A DNA stretch of 64,000 nucleotides from Benincasa hispida (lineage: Eukaryota; Streptophyta; Magnoliopsida; Cucurbitales; Cucurbitaceae). The notes below the pieces were generated by a model that saw only the letters and a list, made by a program, of their open reading frames with translations, made no database searches and was not told the origin of the DNA. The DNA lies in contig NC_052357.1 in assembly GCF_009727055.1 (NCBI RefSeq), positions 3,896,397 through 3,960,396 of the forward strand, given 5' to 3'. Below, in pieces: positions 12,201 to 23,681 of the stretch. The position numbers and the translations under genes are program-made. Numbering within the stretch: the first letter of the stretch is position 1; the number at the start of each line of letters is the position of its first letter.

Positions 12201-12312
12201 ATGCATACCTTTCAGCAATTGCATGCACCAAATCAGGTTTCAAGCGACGGTCAACAAATTCCTCAAACCTTTTAACTTTCTCATTCCGAAAGTTATCAAT
12301 TCCTGCATCCAT
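9213..12312 (-). CDS. UXT: UXT/ART-27-like prefoldin-like subunit, six coding exons
   Basis: Alpha-type prefoldin-family protein, 155 residues (human UXT is about 157). In other eukaryotes UXT is part of the URI1/prefoldin-like module that works with the R2TP co-chaperone; a plant role is inferred by homology. Coding exons (minus strand): 12312-12209, 10821-10792, 10646-10545, 9869-9762, 9634-9580, 9281-9213. All five introns have GT-AG ends and phases that join exactly; total 468 nt including TGA. Motifs in order: N-terminal coiled-coil helix (residues 8-60, VKRFEEFVDRRLKPDL, DKVFEQQKVFSDLRRNIE), central beta-hairpin region VNLGSEVYGQGDVPDTRSIFV, then VGLGFHVEFTWSEALKFL matching the UXT GxGFxxExTxxEALKF signature, then a second helix ending CEGIRELLQLP. 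The start ATG is fixed by an in-frame upstream TAG in the leader. Exon 2 is only 30 nt. It is the only intact host gene in the window. Confidence 0.94.
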
Positions 12313-12549
12313 GTTCAATAGATGACAACTGATCGTGACAGCCTTGCGGGTGTTCTAAAATAGTTGTGAACAACAAAGTGGCGAAACTTCTATCCTCCTG
12401 CATACACAATTGTCAACGTTTTCGTTATCTGGGAAATTGATGTCAAACTTCAAAAGAATTTATGAAACTGCTAGGAGGGGAACAATATCAACAATCCGTC
12501 AACAATTTATGGGCTATTTACCGATTCAGTTGTGCTGGTACGGACTTTG

Positions 12550-12597
12550 TTAGAGATGGAGCGCAGCGGCGTCGGCGAGTGGGAGCAACGGAGCCAT
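12550..12597 (-). other. Upstream ORF in UXT leader (15 aa)
   Basis: The only ATG in the predicted leader begins a 15-codon ORF (MAPLLPLADAAALHL, then TAA) that ends before the leader intron. If translated it could lower initiation at the main ATG. This is an inference; the peptide has no recognised family. Confidence 0.4.
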
Positions 12598-12707
12598 TGA
12601 CGTGAGCGGGAATGGGAGTGGAGCTAACGGCAACGGTAAGCGGCAGCTATGCGCGGGAGAATGGTGAATCGATACGCCAGTGTTGAAAATGGAGGCGGAG
12701 TAAGCAC

Positions 12708-12716
12708 CTAGGGTTT
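12708..12716 (-). promoter_or_regulatory. Telo-box (AAACCCTAG) near UXT transcription start
   Basis: The minus strand reads AAAAACCCTAGG just upstream of the leader. Telo-boxes of the form AAACCCTA are common in promoters of plant translation and cell-growth genes, which suits a co-chaperone subunit. No clear TATA box was identified. Confidence 0.45.
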
Positions 12717-12720
12717 TTAC

Positions 12721-13917
12721 TTGTGAGTCAAATAATTGTAAATAAAATTGGACTATATAAGTGGCTGAAATCTTAATTTAGTTCACTTGTAACTTTTTTT
12801 TCCAATTGTAAATTTCAGGGAAAATGTACATTTTTATCGTAAAATTTGAGTATGGGCCACATTTATTCATTTGTAATGAAAATGGTGAATCGTGTTTATT
12901 TAGGATAATAAATCTATCACATATCGTTATTATTATTGTTACCGTTAATCCTAACAGTAATTGTAAATATGAAAAACTCGTACTTATTGTAATAGTAACG
13001 ACATCAACTAGTAGATCTCACGTAATTTTGAAATGCAATCAAATTGATCATCCTCACACCTCAATTAGAGGTGATCTCATATTTCATTAAGGATATATAA
13101 TACAGATAGACAATAAACAAACCTAATCAAATGGGATCCACTTTTTAAATTACCATTAATTTATGTTTTACATGGGGTTAAACATAACCTTAACTCCATA
13201 TCGATGAATGAGTCTTCAAATTCGACATATTAGTTTTTAGATTTGAATTCCAAAGAAAAAAATGCTCTTTGATTGTAAATTTGAGTTTGGATTCATTTGA
13301 CAGGATGAGTCTTTAAACTTTCCATATAATTCTTAGATGTCTATATTTTTTTTATTATCATTATTACTCCATGTGGCTTAAATAAATACTGATTATTTAT
13401 TTTTAAATAGTCGTTGTGGAACAACATGTTAATTGTTATTGTTCTTAAAACTAAAAATATTAAGGAAAAAAAGGGCTCCTCTCTATCTGTTTCTTCTCTT
13501 GTCCTCACTATTTGTTTCTCTATACCATGACCCATTTGAAAAATATAGTCTATATTTTTAAAACTAAGTTTTATAACATCTTGCTTGCATCATAATGAAA
13601 TGTAGTTATGAAATTACCCATTGTATATGCATGTTGATGTTCGACTCTCTAATTTTTCATTGTCTCTTTTTTTTTTTTTTTTTTTTACATTTTTTCAAAT
13701 TTTGTCATTACTTTAAACTTGGCAAATAGTGGAGGCAATTAGTGAATAACATATTTATGGTGAATAGATGAGGATATTTCACTGATGAATAGATAAGTGG
13801 TTTGAATCCTTCTATCCTCATTTATTGTCCTAAAATAACTAACATAATTTATTTATAAAAATTGAAACTTTAAAAAATAAGAACTGTTTTATAAAGAACA
13901 AATTTCACAAATAGAAA
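12721..13917. other. Intergenic region upstream of UXT
   Basis: AT-rich sequence without credible genes; presumably holds the rest of the UXT promoter. A run of 20 T lies at 13667-13686. It ends at the 3' end of the copia LTR at 13918. Confidence 0.5.
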
Positions 13918-15931
13918 TGAAGGATCTCTAATTACAGTGGACCTTTGAGCGGAAGCGGATTGTCAAACTCCATTGTGATGAACTCATATATTTACAGTTA
14001 AACTGGACAGATTATGAAATATATAAATTAATACAAGCTTAAAAAAAACAAGGATTAAAAAGACACTACTTTGAAGACCCTTCTTCAAGTATAATCCCAA
14101 TCAAACATGAATAGCGAGCAAGACGATCTCCCTCGAACAGCAACGAGTAGTAACTCGATCTCGAACAAAACGGACATTACCACTAGATTACTTGGTATTT
14201 GTGAGATAGGAGTGGTGGGCTCTGGCTTATTTTGGTTTGAGGGAATATTAGTGTGGAGGAGGAAAAAGATCGAGTAGACGACAACACTATCGGTGTAGAT
14301 AGAAATCTGTAGCATAAACAATGTACTCGATCGTGTGGGCCTCTAGTGATCGTTTGTAAGACTCTCTTACTTGATTACTATTAACATAAGTCGTTTTTCA
14401 TTGTATTTTGGAATAATTAAAACAATTTTATTTATCCCAATTTGCCATAAAACTGTATAACTACCCACTAAGGATGGTTATAGAGAAAAGAAATTAATTA
14501 TCATATAATTAACAAATTATAAATAAATATATAAATAACTTATCATATTATATTATAACCTATAGTTTTAATATTGCATCATATACAATATATAAACCAT
14601 AGTTCTTTTTCTTTATTTATAACATTTAATATAAATCATATTTATATTAAATTTATAAACTATGAATCTAATTCATAGAAATTAATAATTTGAATTATAT
14701 TCAAATATTAGTTCCTCCAATCAAACAATAATGTATTAAATACATTATATCAATTATATCATATATAATTTAATTAATTTAATTATATCATATATAATCA
14801 AATTCCCTCTTGTTAATTTGAACATTTCAAATTAACCCAAAAACTTATTATCAACTTAAATCCATTGAGCTACCAAGGGACCTTATAGACTTGTAGTTTG
14901 AAGCTCCAACGGTACGTGAATAACTAATTAAACTTTTTAATCCCACTATCCACCATCTGTTAACTGCCAAACATTCTACTAAAGACCGAAAATTGCATTC
15001 TTTGCACTACAGATATATTTATGTATCCATTGGATATAACCAATCAACAGTACGATGACTCTTCACAAATTGCTCATAAGTACAGTTGGACTAAATTACC
15101 GTTTTACCCCTATAGTTACATCTAACTCCTTAAGTACCACTAATTCCTCTAGTGAACAATAGATCATAATCCCACTATGACTGAACCCCTATCGAGCCAA
15201 GAAAGAGTGTGGCGCCACATTGTTCAAAATCCGGAATCAGCCCTTAAAGGAGTAATTTATCTATTTACCCTTGCATCGGGGAAGGAGTGGATTCCATCTT
15301 GTGTAGCTGAGTTTCCAGCTCCCCAATCAGACGAATCCCCAAAATGGTAGGCTTGTTGAGTCGATGATCTGGCAACTCTCACCCATGCAAATCAAAGGAC
15401 CGCCCTCATAGGCAAGAGTTCACAACTCACTTAAGATTAAGGTCATGTTACCTATGGTCATCCTAGTGAAATGAAAGTCTTAATTATGAACGACGTTATA
15501 TAACGAGACTAAGTATTTCGTGGTCCGGTCTTATACAAACTCCTTTGTATAAAATATACCTACTCACATATTTAATACATGAATGATCATAACCAGATCA
15601 TTTGTAGCACTTTACAACATTTGTAACACCTACAAAACGGACCATACTCGTAGTGTCACCAGGATAAGGTATCCAGCCTTATCCATATACTACAAACCAT
15701 TTAGGTTATCACTTAAAACACGATCCACTTGTATGTCTCTACATACATGTTTAAGTTACGTCAATAACCAGGGATCTTAGTTTATTGGTTTGTGGTTAAT
15801 GCAACTAAAATATCAAATATTTCATAGACAATGTGAATAAAATATCATATATTATAAATCATAGAATGTTTGTTCATACAAGTATTTACAAACTACAGAA
15901 CCCTACGAGATTTAGGGCATCAACCCCAGCA
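13918..15931 (-). repeat. 3' LTR of copia element I
   Basis: On the minus strand it starts TGCTGGGGTTGATGCCC right after a purine-rich tract and ends GATCCTTCA. These correspond to the starts (TGTTGGGGTTGATGCCC) and ends (CCTTCA) of the LTRs at 33694, 41113 and 49797. Length is about 2.0 kb. The flank at its outer end is ATAGAAA; the matching target duplication would lie beyond the missing 5' LTR. Confidence 0.85.
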
Positions 15932-16129
15932 GTCTCTCATTTGTTCTAAAGCTAGTGGGGTGTACAAGACAATCAAATTACAAGTACACAAGACAATAAA
16001 CTAGGGCACAAACGCCCAGTACGAGATCTCCCATTTGCCTTAGTCCAGCCATGGTCTATCCTATAGACCCATACTCTACAGGTGACCCTCAAATACTGTA
16101 GCTGTGAGGACCTTCGTAAACAAATTAAC

Positions 16130-16280
16130 AACGTTGTGCTCCAAAACTATCTTCGTGACAATCACGTCCCATCGATGCACACTCGGATGAGATGGTATTT
16201 TCGCTCAATGTGCTTGCCACGCTTATGACTCCAAGGCTCACGGGAATTCGCTACAACACCACTATTATCACAATAAAGGG
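16130..16280 (-). pseudogene. Copia I RNase H, C-terminal part
   Basis: Minus-strand translation YCDNSGVVANSREPWSHKR followed by GKHIERKYHLIR is the C-terminal half of the copia RNase H domain (CDNxxAxxxxxxxxxxxRxKHI). It is separated from its N-terminal half by the solo LTR at 16281-18350. The sequence joins A-I-T-L to Y-C-D-N exactly once the LTR is removed. Downstream of it, at about 15932-16020, is the polypurine/terminal segment before the 3' LTR. Confidence 0.88.
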
Positions 16281-18350
16281 TGTGTTGGGATTGGTGTCCT
16301 AATTCTCCCAGTGTCTCGTTGTTTGTAATATACACATTGTTTATGAATAAAATAAGCATTATTTCATTCTGGCATTTACTCATATCCAATAAACAAAGTA
16401 CCATGATTATTATATGTAAACTTAAGCATGTATATGAGATATATAAGTGGATCATGCCTTAAGCGATAACCTAAATAGGTCTGTAATATAAGGATTAAGG
16501 TGGGATACCTGATCCTAGTGACACTATGGATACGACCCGCTTTGTAGAGGTTTGCAAGTGTTGCAAACTACTACAGATGGTAGATCCTGACCACTCATGT
16601 GGAGACATGCGAGCGGAGGCGTTCTATATAAAGAGTTTGTATAAGACCGGACCGCGAGATGATTTGTCTTTGTATATAATGTCGTTGATACTGGAGATTT
16701 ACATCTAACCTAAAACGACCATAATGACATGACCTCAATCTTGAGTGTTTTGGGAACTCCTGCCTTTGAGGGCGGTCCTATGATTAGTATGGGTGAGAGT
16801 GGCCAGATTACCAATTCAACATACCTACCTTTTTATGGACTTGTCTAATTTGGGAGCTGGGAACTCAGTTACACAAGATGGAATTCACTCATTCCCCGAA
16901 AAAGGGGTAAGTAGATAGATTGCTCCTTTAAGGGTTGATTCGGGGCTTAAATATAATGGCCACAGCTTCTCTTTGGAAGAGATGACTCAGTTATAGTAGG
17001 ACTATGACTTATGTTCATTAGAGGGATCAGTGGTACTTAAAGAGTTAGATGTAATTACAGGGGCATAACGATTATTGGTTGAGTTGTACTTAGAGCGGTC
17101 TGTGAAAGGTTGTCGCACTGTTGATTGGTTAAGATGGACACATAATATGTCTGTAGTAAGGAGAGTTCAGCCGTCAGTCTTTAGTGGAGTGCCTGACAGT
17201 TAACGAATGGTAGATCCCGTGACTAAAGAGTTTAGTCAGTTATTCACGTACCGTTGAATCTTCGAGCTACAGGTCCATAAGGTCCCCTTGGTAGCTCAAT
17301 GGATTCAAGTTGAGAATCAGTTGTTGGTGTTGATTTGAAATGTTCAAATGGACAAGAGGTAATTCGATTATATATGATATGATCGGTATGATGTATGGGA
17401 TACATCTAATAGAGGATTAATGTAAATGAAATTTACATGAAATATAAAAAGAGTTATGGTTTATATGTTTCATGAGATGAAATATTAAAACTATAGGTTA
17501 TAAATATATTGTGGTAAGTTAGTTATCATTTATATTTATAATAATATTAATTATTGGATAATTATCTCTTTTTCTCTAATAACCAATCGAGTGAGAGGTT
17601 ATTGGTAGTTTCATGGTAACCGTGAGATAAAAGGAAAAATATTTTCCTAATTTTAGTAATGTTAATTTGAGATTTTCAATCTCGAAAAGTTCTTACGAAA
17701 AGGTTGTCAAGTAAATCAGATTTACTAAATGACAGCTTGGAGACTAGACGATCATGGAAAGTTTCTATACGATAGACTCTTAGTTGACCGATGAGCTAAA
17801 CGATCGCATAACTTTTGTTAAACGATTGGGCATCGTTCTATTCAATAGGCTTTGTCATTTCCCACTTACTCAATCGTTTACACGTTTGTTCTTCCTCCGG
17901 TCTCAACCTCTAACGAAGTCCACACAGAGCCCACACTCTAGATTCTCACATCGAGAATACCAAGATAACCTTTTGAGTGGTGTCATACTCAACTCGACAC
18001 TAGTCGAGGTTCTGTGGAGGTTGTTCGTGGTGTTCGGAGTGTTCATGATCCTTGTGATCGCTTTGTTCGAGTTCGTTGTGATCGTGCAGTGTAGTAATCG
18101 TGCTGTACGAGCGTTCGAATGTTGCAATGTTGCTGATTGTTTAAACATTCATGATCAAAGGTCTTGAATATGAGTCTTCAAAGGTTTGTTAATTTCTTCC
18201 CTTGATCGTATAGTAAAGCATGCTTAATTTCTATTTTGCGCAAAGCTTGTTGTTTCCGTTTGTGACTATAATTGTGTATGTATATATATGATTGAAATTT
18301 GGAAAGATCCTTTCGTTGCTCATGGAAATCCTCGTGTCTGTTTTCCTTCA
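16281..18350 (+). mobile_element. Solo copia LTR nested in RNase H of element I
   Basis: Begins TGTTGGGATTGG and ends TTTTCCTTCA, the ends of the I/B copia LTR family, but in the opposite orientation to its host. The host sequence reads AATAAAGGG before it and GGGTAATAG after it. Three bases (GGG) are clearly duplicated; the expected 5-bp duplication AAGGG would need a 2-bp loss on the right. No internal coding region is present, so it is a solo LTR of 2070 bp. Confidence 0.88.
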
Positions 18351-19729
18351 GGGTAATAGCCCTAGACATGTCTAGAAAAACTTCCAGATCAGTCAAGAAT
18401 CTTCTGAGCCAAACGACCTCTTTAACAGCTTCACAAGCCGCTACATACTTAGCCTCCATGGTGGAGTCCACGATGCACCCTTGCTTGGTGCTTCGCCAGA
18501 CTACAGCTCCTCTATTAAGAGTGAACACTAATCTTGAAGTGGATTTCCTAGAATACTTATCAATTTAAAAATTAGAGTCAGTGTATCCTGTAAGGATCAA
18601 ATCCTTAGAACCATACACAAGCATGTAGTCCTTCGTTCTCCGAAGAAACTTGAGGATGTTCTTGATGGCTATCTAGTGACCATGTCCTGAATTAGACTGA
18701 TATCTACTGACTATCCCTACTGCGTAGCAGATGTCAGGTCTAGTACATAACATCGCGAACATCAAACTGCCTACGACAAATACATAGAGGACCCGTCTCA
18801 TTTCCTCAACCTCTTTAGAGGTCTTAGGACACTGTTCTTTAGACAATGTAACTTCGTGCCTGAAAGGCAATACGCCCCCTTGGAATTTTACATCAAGTAC
18901 TTGATCAATATTTTGTCGATGTACGATACCTGAGACAGTGCTAGCATTTTGTTCTTTCGATCCCGAAAGATCTGAATCCCAAGAACAAACTGAGCCTCTC
19001 TCAAATCTTCCATTTGGAATTGGGTCGCTAGCCAGTTCTTAACTGAAGTCAGTAAGCCTAAATCATTCCCAATTAGTAGGATATCATCTACATATAACAT
19101 TAGGAAAATTACTGAACTATTGATGATTTTGTTGTAGACACAAGGCTCATCAACGTTTTGGTCAAAGCCATAAGATTTTATCGCATTACCAAACCTTATG
19201 TTCCAAGATCAAGATGCCTGTGTTCAATCCATAAATGGACCAATTCAGCTTGCAAACCTTTTGCTCTTGACCTTGGACTATAAATCCCTCGGGCTGCACC
19301 ATATAAATTATCAAGATTGCCATTTAGAAAAGTAGTCTTGACATCCATTTGCCATATCTCATAGTCATAATATGAGGCAATGGATAGAAGGATCCGGATA
19401 GACTTTAGCATAGCAACAGGCAAGAAAGTCTCCTCATAGTCGACTCCCTCTACCTGGGTATAACCTTTTGCCACCAGTCTAGCCTTGAAGGTTTGCACCT
19501 TACCATCAACACCTCGTTTCCTCTTGTAGATCTATTTACAACCTATAGGTTTAACCCCATTAGGTTGATCTACAAGATCCCAAACTAAATTGAAGTACAT
19601 AGACTCCATTTCGAGATCCATGGCTTTGACCCATTCATATCTGTTAACATCCTTCATTGCCTTCTTGTAAGACAACAGATCCTCAACCTCGCCATCAGCT
19701 ACCATGGCTAGGATTTCAATTAAACCCAT
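18351..19729 (-). pseudogene. Copia I reverse transcriptase and RNase H N-terminal part
   Basis: Minus strand. RT includes the runs [22 protein letters not shown] and the catalytic YVDDILLIGND (about 19065-19100), both intact. Next come QFVLGIQIFRDR and a thumb/connection region (GSLMFAMLCTRPDICYAVG). RNase H begins with VVWRSTKQGCIVDSTMEAKY near 18450-18510. Frames are broken at several points (between 19498 and 19532, 19100 and 19196, 18870 and 18888). Non-functional, but the catalytic DD is kept. Confidence 0.88.
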
Positions 19730-19765
19730 ATAGAGAATAGGTGGGTTCGCACGCCTCCCACTACG

Positions 19766-21744
19766 TCAAGGTTCCCTCAACACTTGAGGTGGATTTGACC
19801 TACTAGATGAACTTACGTCAACAACTCTTGTTGAGGTAGTAGAATCTTCAATAACTCTTGTTGAAGATTCAATGGTTTCTTTGGAAAGCTCATTCAACAC
19901 GATTTTACTTCTAAATATGTGCTCCTTTGTATGATTCTTCTTAAGAAAAGTAGCATTTGTTGATATAAATACTTTATTTTCTTTAGGATTATAAAAATAA
20001 ACCCCTCGTGTCCCTTTGGGGTAGCCTATAAATAGGCATAACCTCGAACGTGGTTCCAGTTTCTTAGGATTAGCCTCAAGCACATGTGTTGGGAAACCCC
20101 ATATGTGAAAATGATGTAAACTATCTTTACGACCATTCCACAACTCCAAAGGTGTTCCGTCGACACTCTTGGAGGGAACACAGTTCAAGATATAATCTGC
20201 AGTCTCTATTGCAAAACTCCAAAATGAGTCAGGTAAGGAAGGTAACTTATCATCGATCGAACCATGTCCAACAGGGTTCAATTTCTCCTCTCTGATACAC
20301 CATTCTGTTGAGTGTACCAGGTGCTGAGAGTTGGGGAAATTATTCTATGTTCTATCATATAGTTATGGAATTCAAAATCCAAAAACTTTCCACCTCGATC
20401 AGATCGAAGCGTTTTAATCGTTTTACTTAATGCATTTTCAACTTTAGCCTTGAACTCTTTGAACTTTTCAAAGGACTCAAACTTATGTTGTATTAAATAA
20501 ACGTACCCATACCTCAAATAATCATCAGTAGAAGTGATGAAGTATTCATAGCCTCCCCTGGCTTGCACATTTATCGAACCACAAAGATCTGAATGCACTA
20601 ACTCTAGAGGCTCTTTGGCCCTATAACCTTTTCCAGTAAAAGGCCTTTTAGTCATGTTGCCTTCAAGGCATGACTCGTACATAGGTAAAGAATTTTCTTC
20701 TAACTCGCTTAAAAGTCCATTCTTCACCAATCTCTCAATCCTATTGAGATTAATGTACCCTAAACGTAGGTGCCAAAGTTGAGCATTTTCTTTAGGAGAA
20801 ACATTAAGTTGTTTGTTTTGAGTTATGTCAGTTTTAAACATCTCTATGTTATAGAGGGAATTTGTTGCTAACGGCCTTAGCACATACAAATTATTTTCCA
20901 GTTGAGCCGAACATATATCAACACCATTTTTCAAAATAAACACTTTATTTATAGAAAACTTTTGTGTATAATTACATTTGAGCAAAAACTTTACAGAAAT
21001 TAAGCTTCTTTTTAACTCGGGAACTACATAAACATCATTTAGAATGATAAACCTATTTTTTAAAGTCAACTGGAGACCTCCCACTGCCACAATTGAGACG
21101 ATGTGCTCGGTTCTAACTCGCATCGTCATCTCACTAGCACTAAGCTGTTGCCAGAAACTAATTCCCTGAAATGAAGAACAGGCATGGTTAGTGGCCCTAG
21201 AGTCAATAATCCAGGCAGAATTATCATTCTCCACTAAACAAGTTTCCAAAACTAGTAAATCGTATTTACTTTGTTTGGCCTTCTTCTTCTCAGCCAAATA
21301 ACGTGGGCAGTTTCGCTTCCAATGCCCATTCTGGTTGCAATGGAAATATCTTCCCTTGTCAACCCTCACTGGTTGCCTACCTCGTGGAGCAACAGGTTGT
21401 GGGTTACTATGCGCCTTCCCCTTACGACCCTTCTTCTTCTTCCACTTGCTGGTGCCAGAAGAAAAAGGTGTAGACTTAGTTCCTGAGGTCGAACCTTTAT
21501 GGAACTTTTTAGAAGATGAAACAACATTTGTCTCATCAACCTTATTTTCTTTGCTTTTTAGCAAATATTGGAAAGTCTGCAACTCATTTAGTAGAGTTAT
21601 AAGGTTATAATCAACCCTGTTCAGAACAGCATTGCTTACGAAGTGAAGGAAGTTTTTTGGTAACGACTCCAAAATTATACTAACCTGACTGGCCTCATCG
21701 ATGCTCGACCCGTTCATCTCCGCCATGTTGAAGTGGACCATCAT
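19766..21744 (-). pseudogene. Copia I gag end, protease and integrase (488-codon open frame)
   Basis: Minus-strand frame 21744-20278 is open for 488 codons and continues after a frame break as 20281-19766. Order: gag UBN2 tail (MVHFNMAEMNGSS), zinc knuckle, protease, pre-integrase zinc region, integrase core, and integrase C-terminus with DSFWSFAIETADYILN and LFIGYPKGTRGVYFYNP. Three damaging changes are visible: the first Cys of the knuckle is Tyr (YFHCNQNGHWKRNC), the protease motif is DSRAT instead of DSGAT, and the zinc-binding His of LGHIN is Tyr. The catalytic Asp, Asp and Glu of the integrase (HSDLCG, RSDRGG, NGVSERRN) remain. So the frame is long but probably inactive. Confidence 0.9.
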
Positions 21745-21826
21745 ATTGAGAACATGTTCTCAAACAGATGTTCCCTCCTTCATCCATGAGTTGAAGATGT
21801 ACTTTAGATCGTCGTGCATGAGCTAC

Positions 21827-23612
21827 TGATAACTTGTAGAAATACAAGTTATTTATGCTGCCTTATCTAGATATTGCGGCCAAAAGAGAAGGAATATGCG
21901 TTGATTGTATGTAAATTAGCTCAGAAATACAATAATTATGAATTATCGCAATTACACCCACTAACATTGTCAAGATGGTAGAAGAGGATATTTTTACTCT
22001 GTTTTGCAGGAAACCAAGTCACCGCTTGCGATCAAGGTTCAACGAGAAACTAAACAATGCATCTTTGTTACATTGCGCCCGTCAATCAACAATGAAGAGA
22101 CAATTAACGCAATGACGACACAATGCGACAGTCGATCCAGAGCTAATTTTCAACCGCATGCGGTAATTAAAAACAACACTGCATGCGAGCAACCGATCAA
22201 AAGATGCAGCTGAATAATGCAAAGGCGGAGGATTGTGACACGTGTACAACTAACCGTTGTGCAGATTTGACGGTCTGATTGCATAACAGAATGAATATTT
22301 ATTCCTTCATCTCCAGAATTTCCATAATAAAAAGTGGGGTCCACAAGCCAAGAGTCAAAGCTTTTCACCTATAAATACCCCTATAGAATTCAGAGAAGAT
22401 ATACTTGATATGGGTATAATTGATACGAGGGCTAATTGCTGCTGAATTGCTGAGAGAGAGGCTGAGCTGAGTATTGATCGGAAGAAATCTGGGAAGAAAA
22501 GAGACAAGGCCAAGAAGTAAGTCTTAGTGCTATTCTGCCAGATCCCCACCGTGAAGCTCTGAGCTTAGATCCCTTCTACCGATTGAGCAAGTCTGAGAGG
22601 GAAGCTCATCCTTCCGCACGATCCATCCACACTGGCAAGCAAGTTTCCATCCAGATCGGTGCTAAGACGTTGGTACTTATTTGTATTTAATTTTAACTCT
22701 ATTCATCACTGTATTTCATCTTCTTAATCTCTTCATTCACAAATCATGTATCAGACGCTGAATAGAAATATTGAATGTCTCAATCATTTTCATATCCACT
22801 TCTCTGTCTATTTCCGTTCCTCCATTTATCATGTTCTTCATAAAGTCTTCTTAATCCCTTGGTAATTAATATGGATTAAACAAGTAACTTAATCTGTGAT
22901 AGAGAAATAAGAATGTTTAGCTAAAGCATGCTATAGGACATCTTTACCTATGAGAGTGGAAGTGAGGATGTCATTCTGATCTGTCGAGAGAAGGTTAGAA
23001 GAATGCGTTAACTAAAGCGAGTAGTACTTCCAGAGATGGAAGCAACCTTGCGTTCATTACATTCATCCCTGTTTCACCACAGAGATGTGGGAGCGTGGCC
23101 GATCACCGAGAGGTGTACGCCAAGGGAAAAGTGGAATCGTACTAATATCTTTATCACAATTAAGAAACCTGCGATGTTTATATTAATTATCTTTTCTGTT
23201 TCTACTTTGTACATAAGACTTTTCACCGCATTACACGATCTTTGCATAATCTTCACAGCAAGCCTTGACCTTAGTATCTTGTATCATGAAACCTGTACCT
23301 TGTATCATCTTAGCAAATTTATTTTATCGCAATTTACTTTAACGCAATTTATTTTATTATCGCAACTTTACCGCGTTACTTTACTTTATCGTAGGTTTAT
23401 ATTCTTGTACACAACAATTTTTATTAATTGAAAACCCCTGGTCGCGTGTATCACAAGCATAACGCAATAACCTCAAACAGTCCTTGTGTTCAATCTCGGA
23501 TCACACCGAAAAACTTGCGGTGAAATTATACTTGGTTTCAACGCAAGGAAACTTGTGACAACGCACAGTATACTACAAGAACATTGTTAATTAATGCATA
23601 TCTAGAAGTAGT
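21827..23612 (+). repeat. Athila-type LTR 1, plus orientation
   Basis: Starts TGATAACTTGTAG immediately after copia I gag sequence (flank GCTAC). From 21953 to 23612 it is matched in inverted orientation by 23682-25336. The start is a 10-bp perfect stem (ATAACTTGTA and its complement) closed by a GAAA loop. Later parts hold the CTATAAATACCCC box near 22370-22382, a likely TATA region followed by transcribed sequence. The true 3' end is uncertain because homology to the inverted copy ends at about 23612; it could run to about 23653. Confidence 0.78.
22369..22382 (+). promoter_or_regulatory. TATA box of LTR 1
   Basis: CTATAAATACCCCTA is well placed inside the LTR for an RNA polymerase II start at the U3/R border. 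The same box recurs in LTR 2 (minus strand, near 24910-24922) and LTR 3 (near 25879-25890), so it is conserved between copies. Confidence 0.6.
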
Positions 23613-23681
23613 ATCACATGGATTTATATCTTGCGTGCATCTATTGTGTGACATAAAATCAATTTTAAGTTGACAAGTTTA
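23613..23681. other. 69-bp spacer of the LTR inverted repeat
   Basis: Sequence between the two inverted LTR arms. Neither arm's homology extends into it. It may be the true 3' tails of LTR 1 and LTR 2 joined together. Confidence 0.6.

Larger units (their letters stand above)
12313..12720 (-). promoter_or_regulatory. UXT 5' UTR with a predicted 124-bp leader intron
   Basis: Minus-strand leader. A donor (ATCG|GTAAAT) at 12521/12520 and an acceptor (TATGCAG|GAG) ending at 12398 suggest a 5' UTR intron of 12398-12521. The distal exon is GC-richer and C/T-rich, typical of plant leaders. A short upstream ORF sits at 12550-12597. The transcription start is probably near 12700; its exact position is unknown. 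Confidence 0.6.
13918..21826 (-). mobile_element. Copia element 'I', minus strand, 5' part missing
   Basis: Read from high to low coordinates: gag end, protease, integrase, RT, RNase H, polypurine tract, 3' LTR. It belongs to the same family as element B (33694-50192). It is interrupted in RNase H by a plus-strand solo LTR (16281-18350), and its gag is cut at 21826 by an Athila-type LTR, so the N-terminal half of gag, the leader and the 5' LTR are not here. The gag-to-integrase part is unusually well kept (488 codons open). Confidence 0.88.

Noticed and set aside
13667..13686. Poly-T run as a SINE or LINE tail
   Set aside because: No adjacent Pol III boxes or reverse-transcriptase remnant were recognised; probably a simple homopolymer.
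17784..18167. 127-codon plus ORF in solo LTR A
   Set aside because: Frame runs through LTR sequence including the CGATCG array, and the other LTR copies do not keep it.
23036..23431. 131-codon ORF in LTR 1 (and similar 102-codon ORF in LTR 2)
   Set aside because: Hydrophobic translation without family motifs; it lies in the LTR and is not kept in LTR 3, so it is a chance frame.
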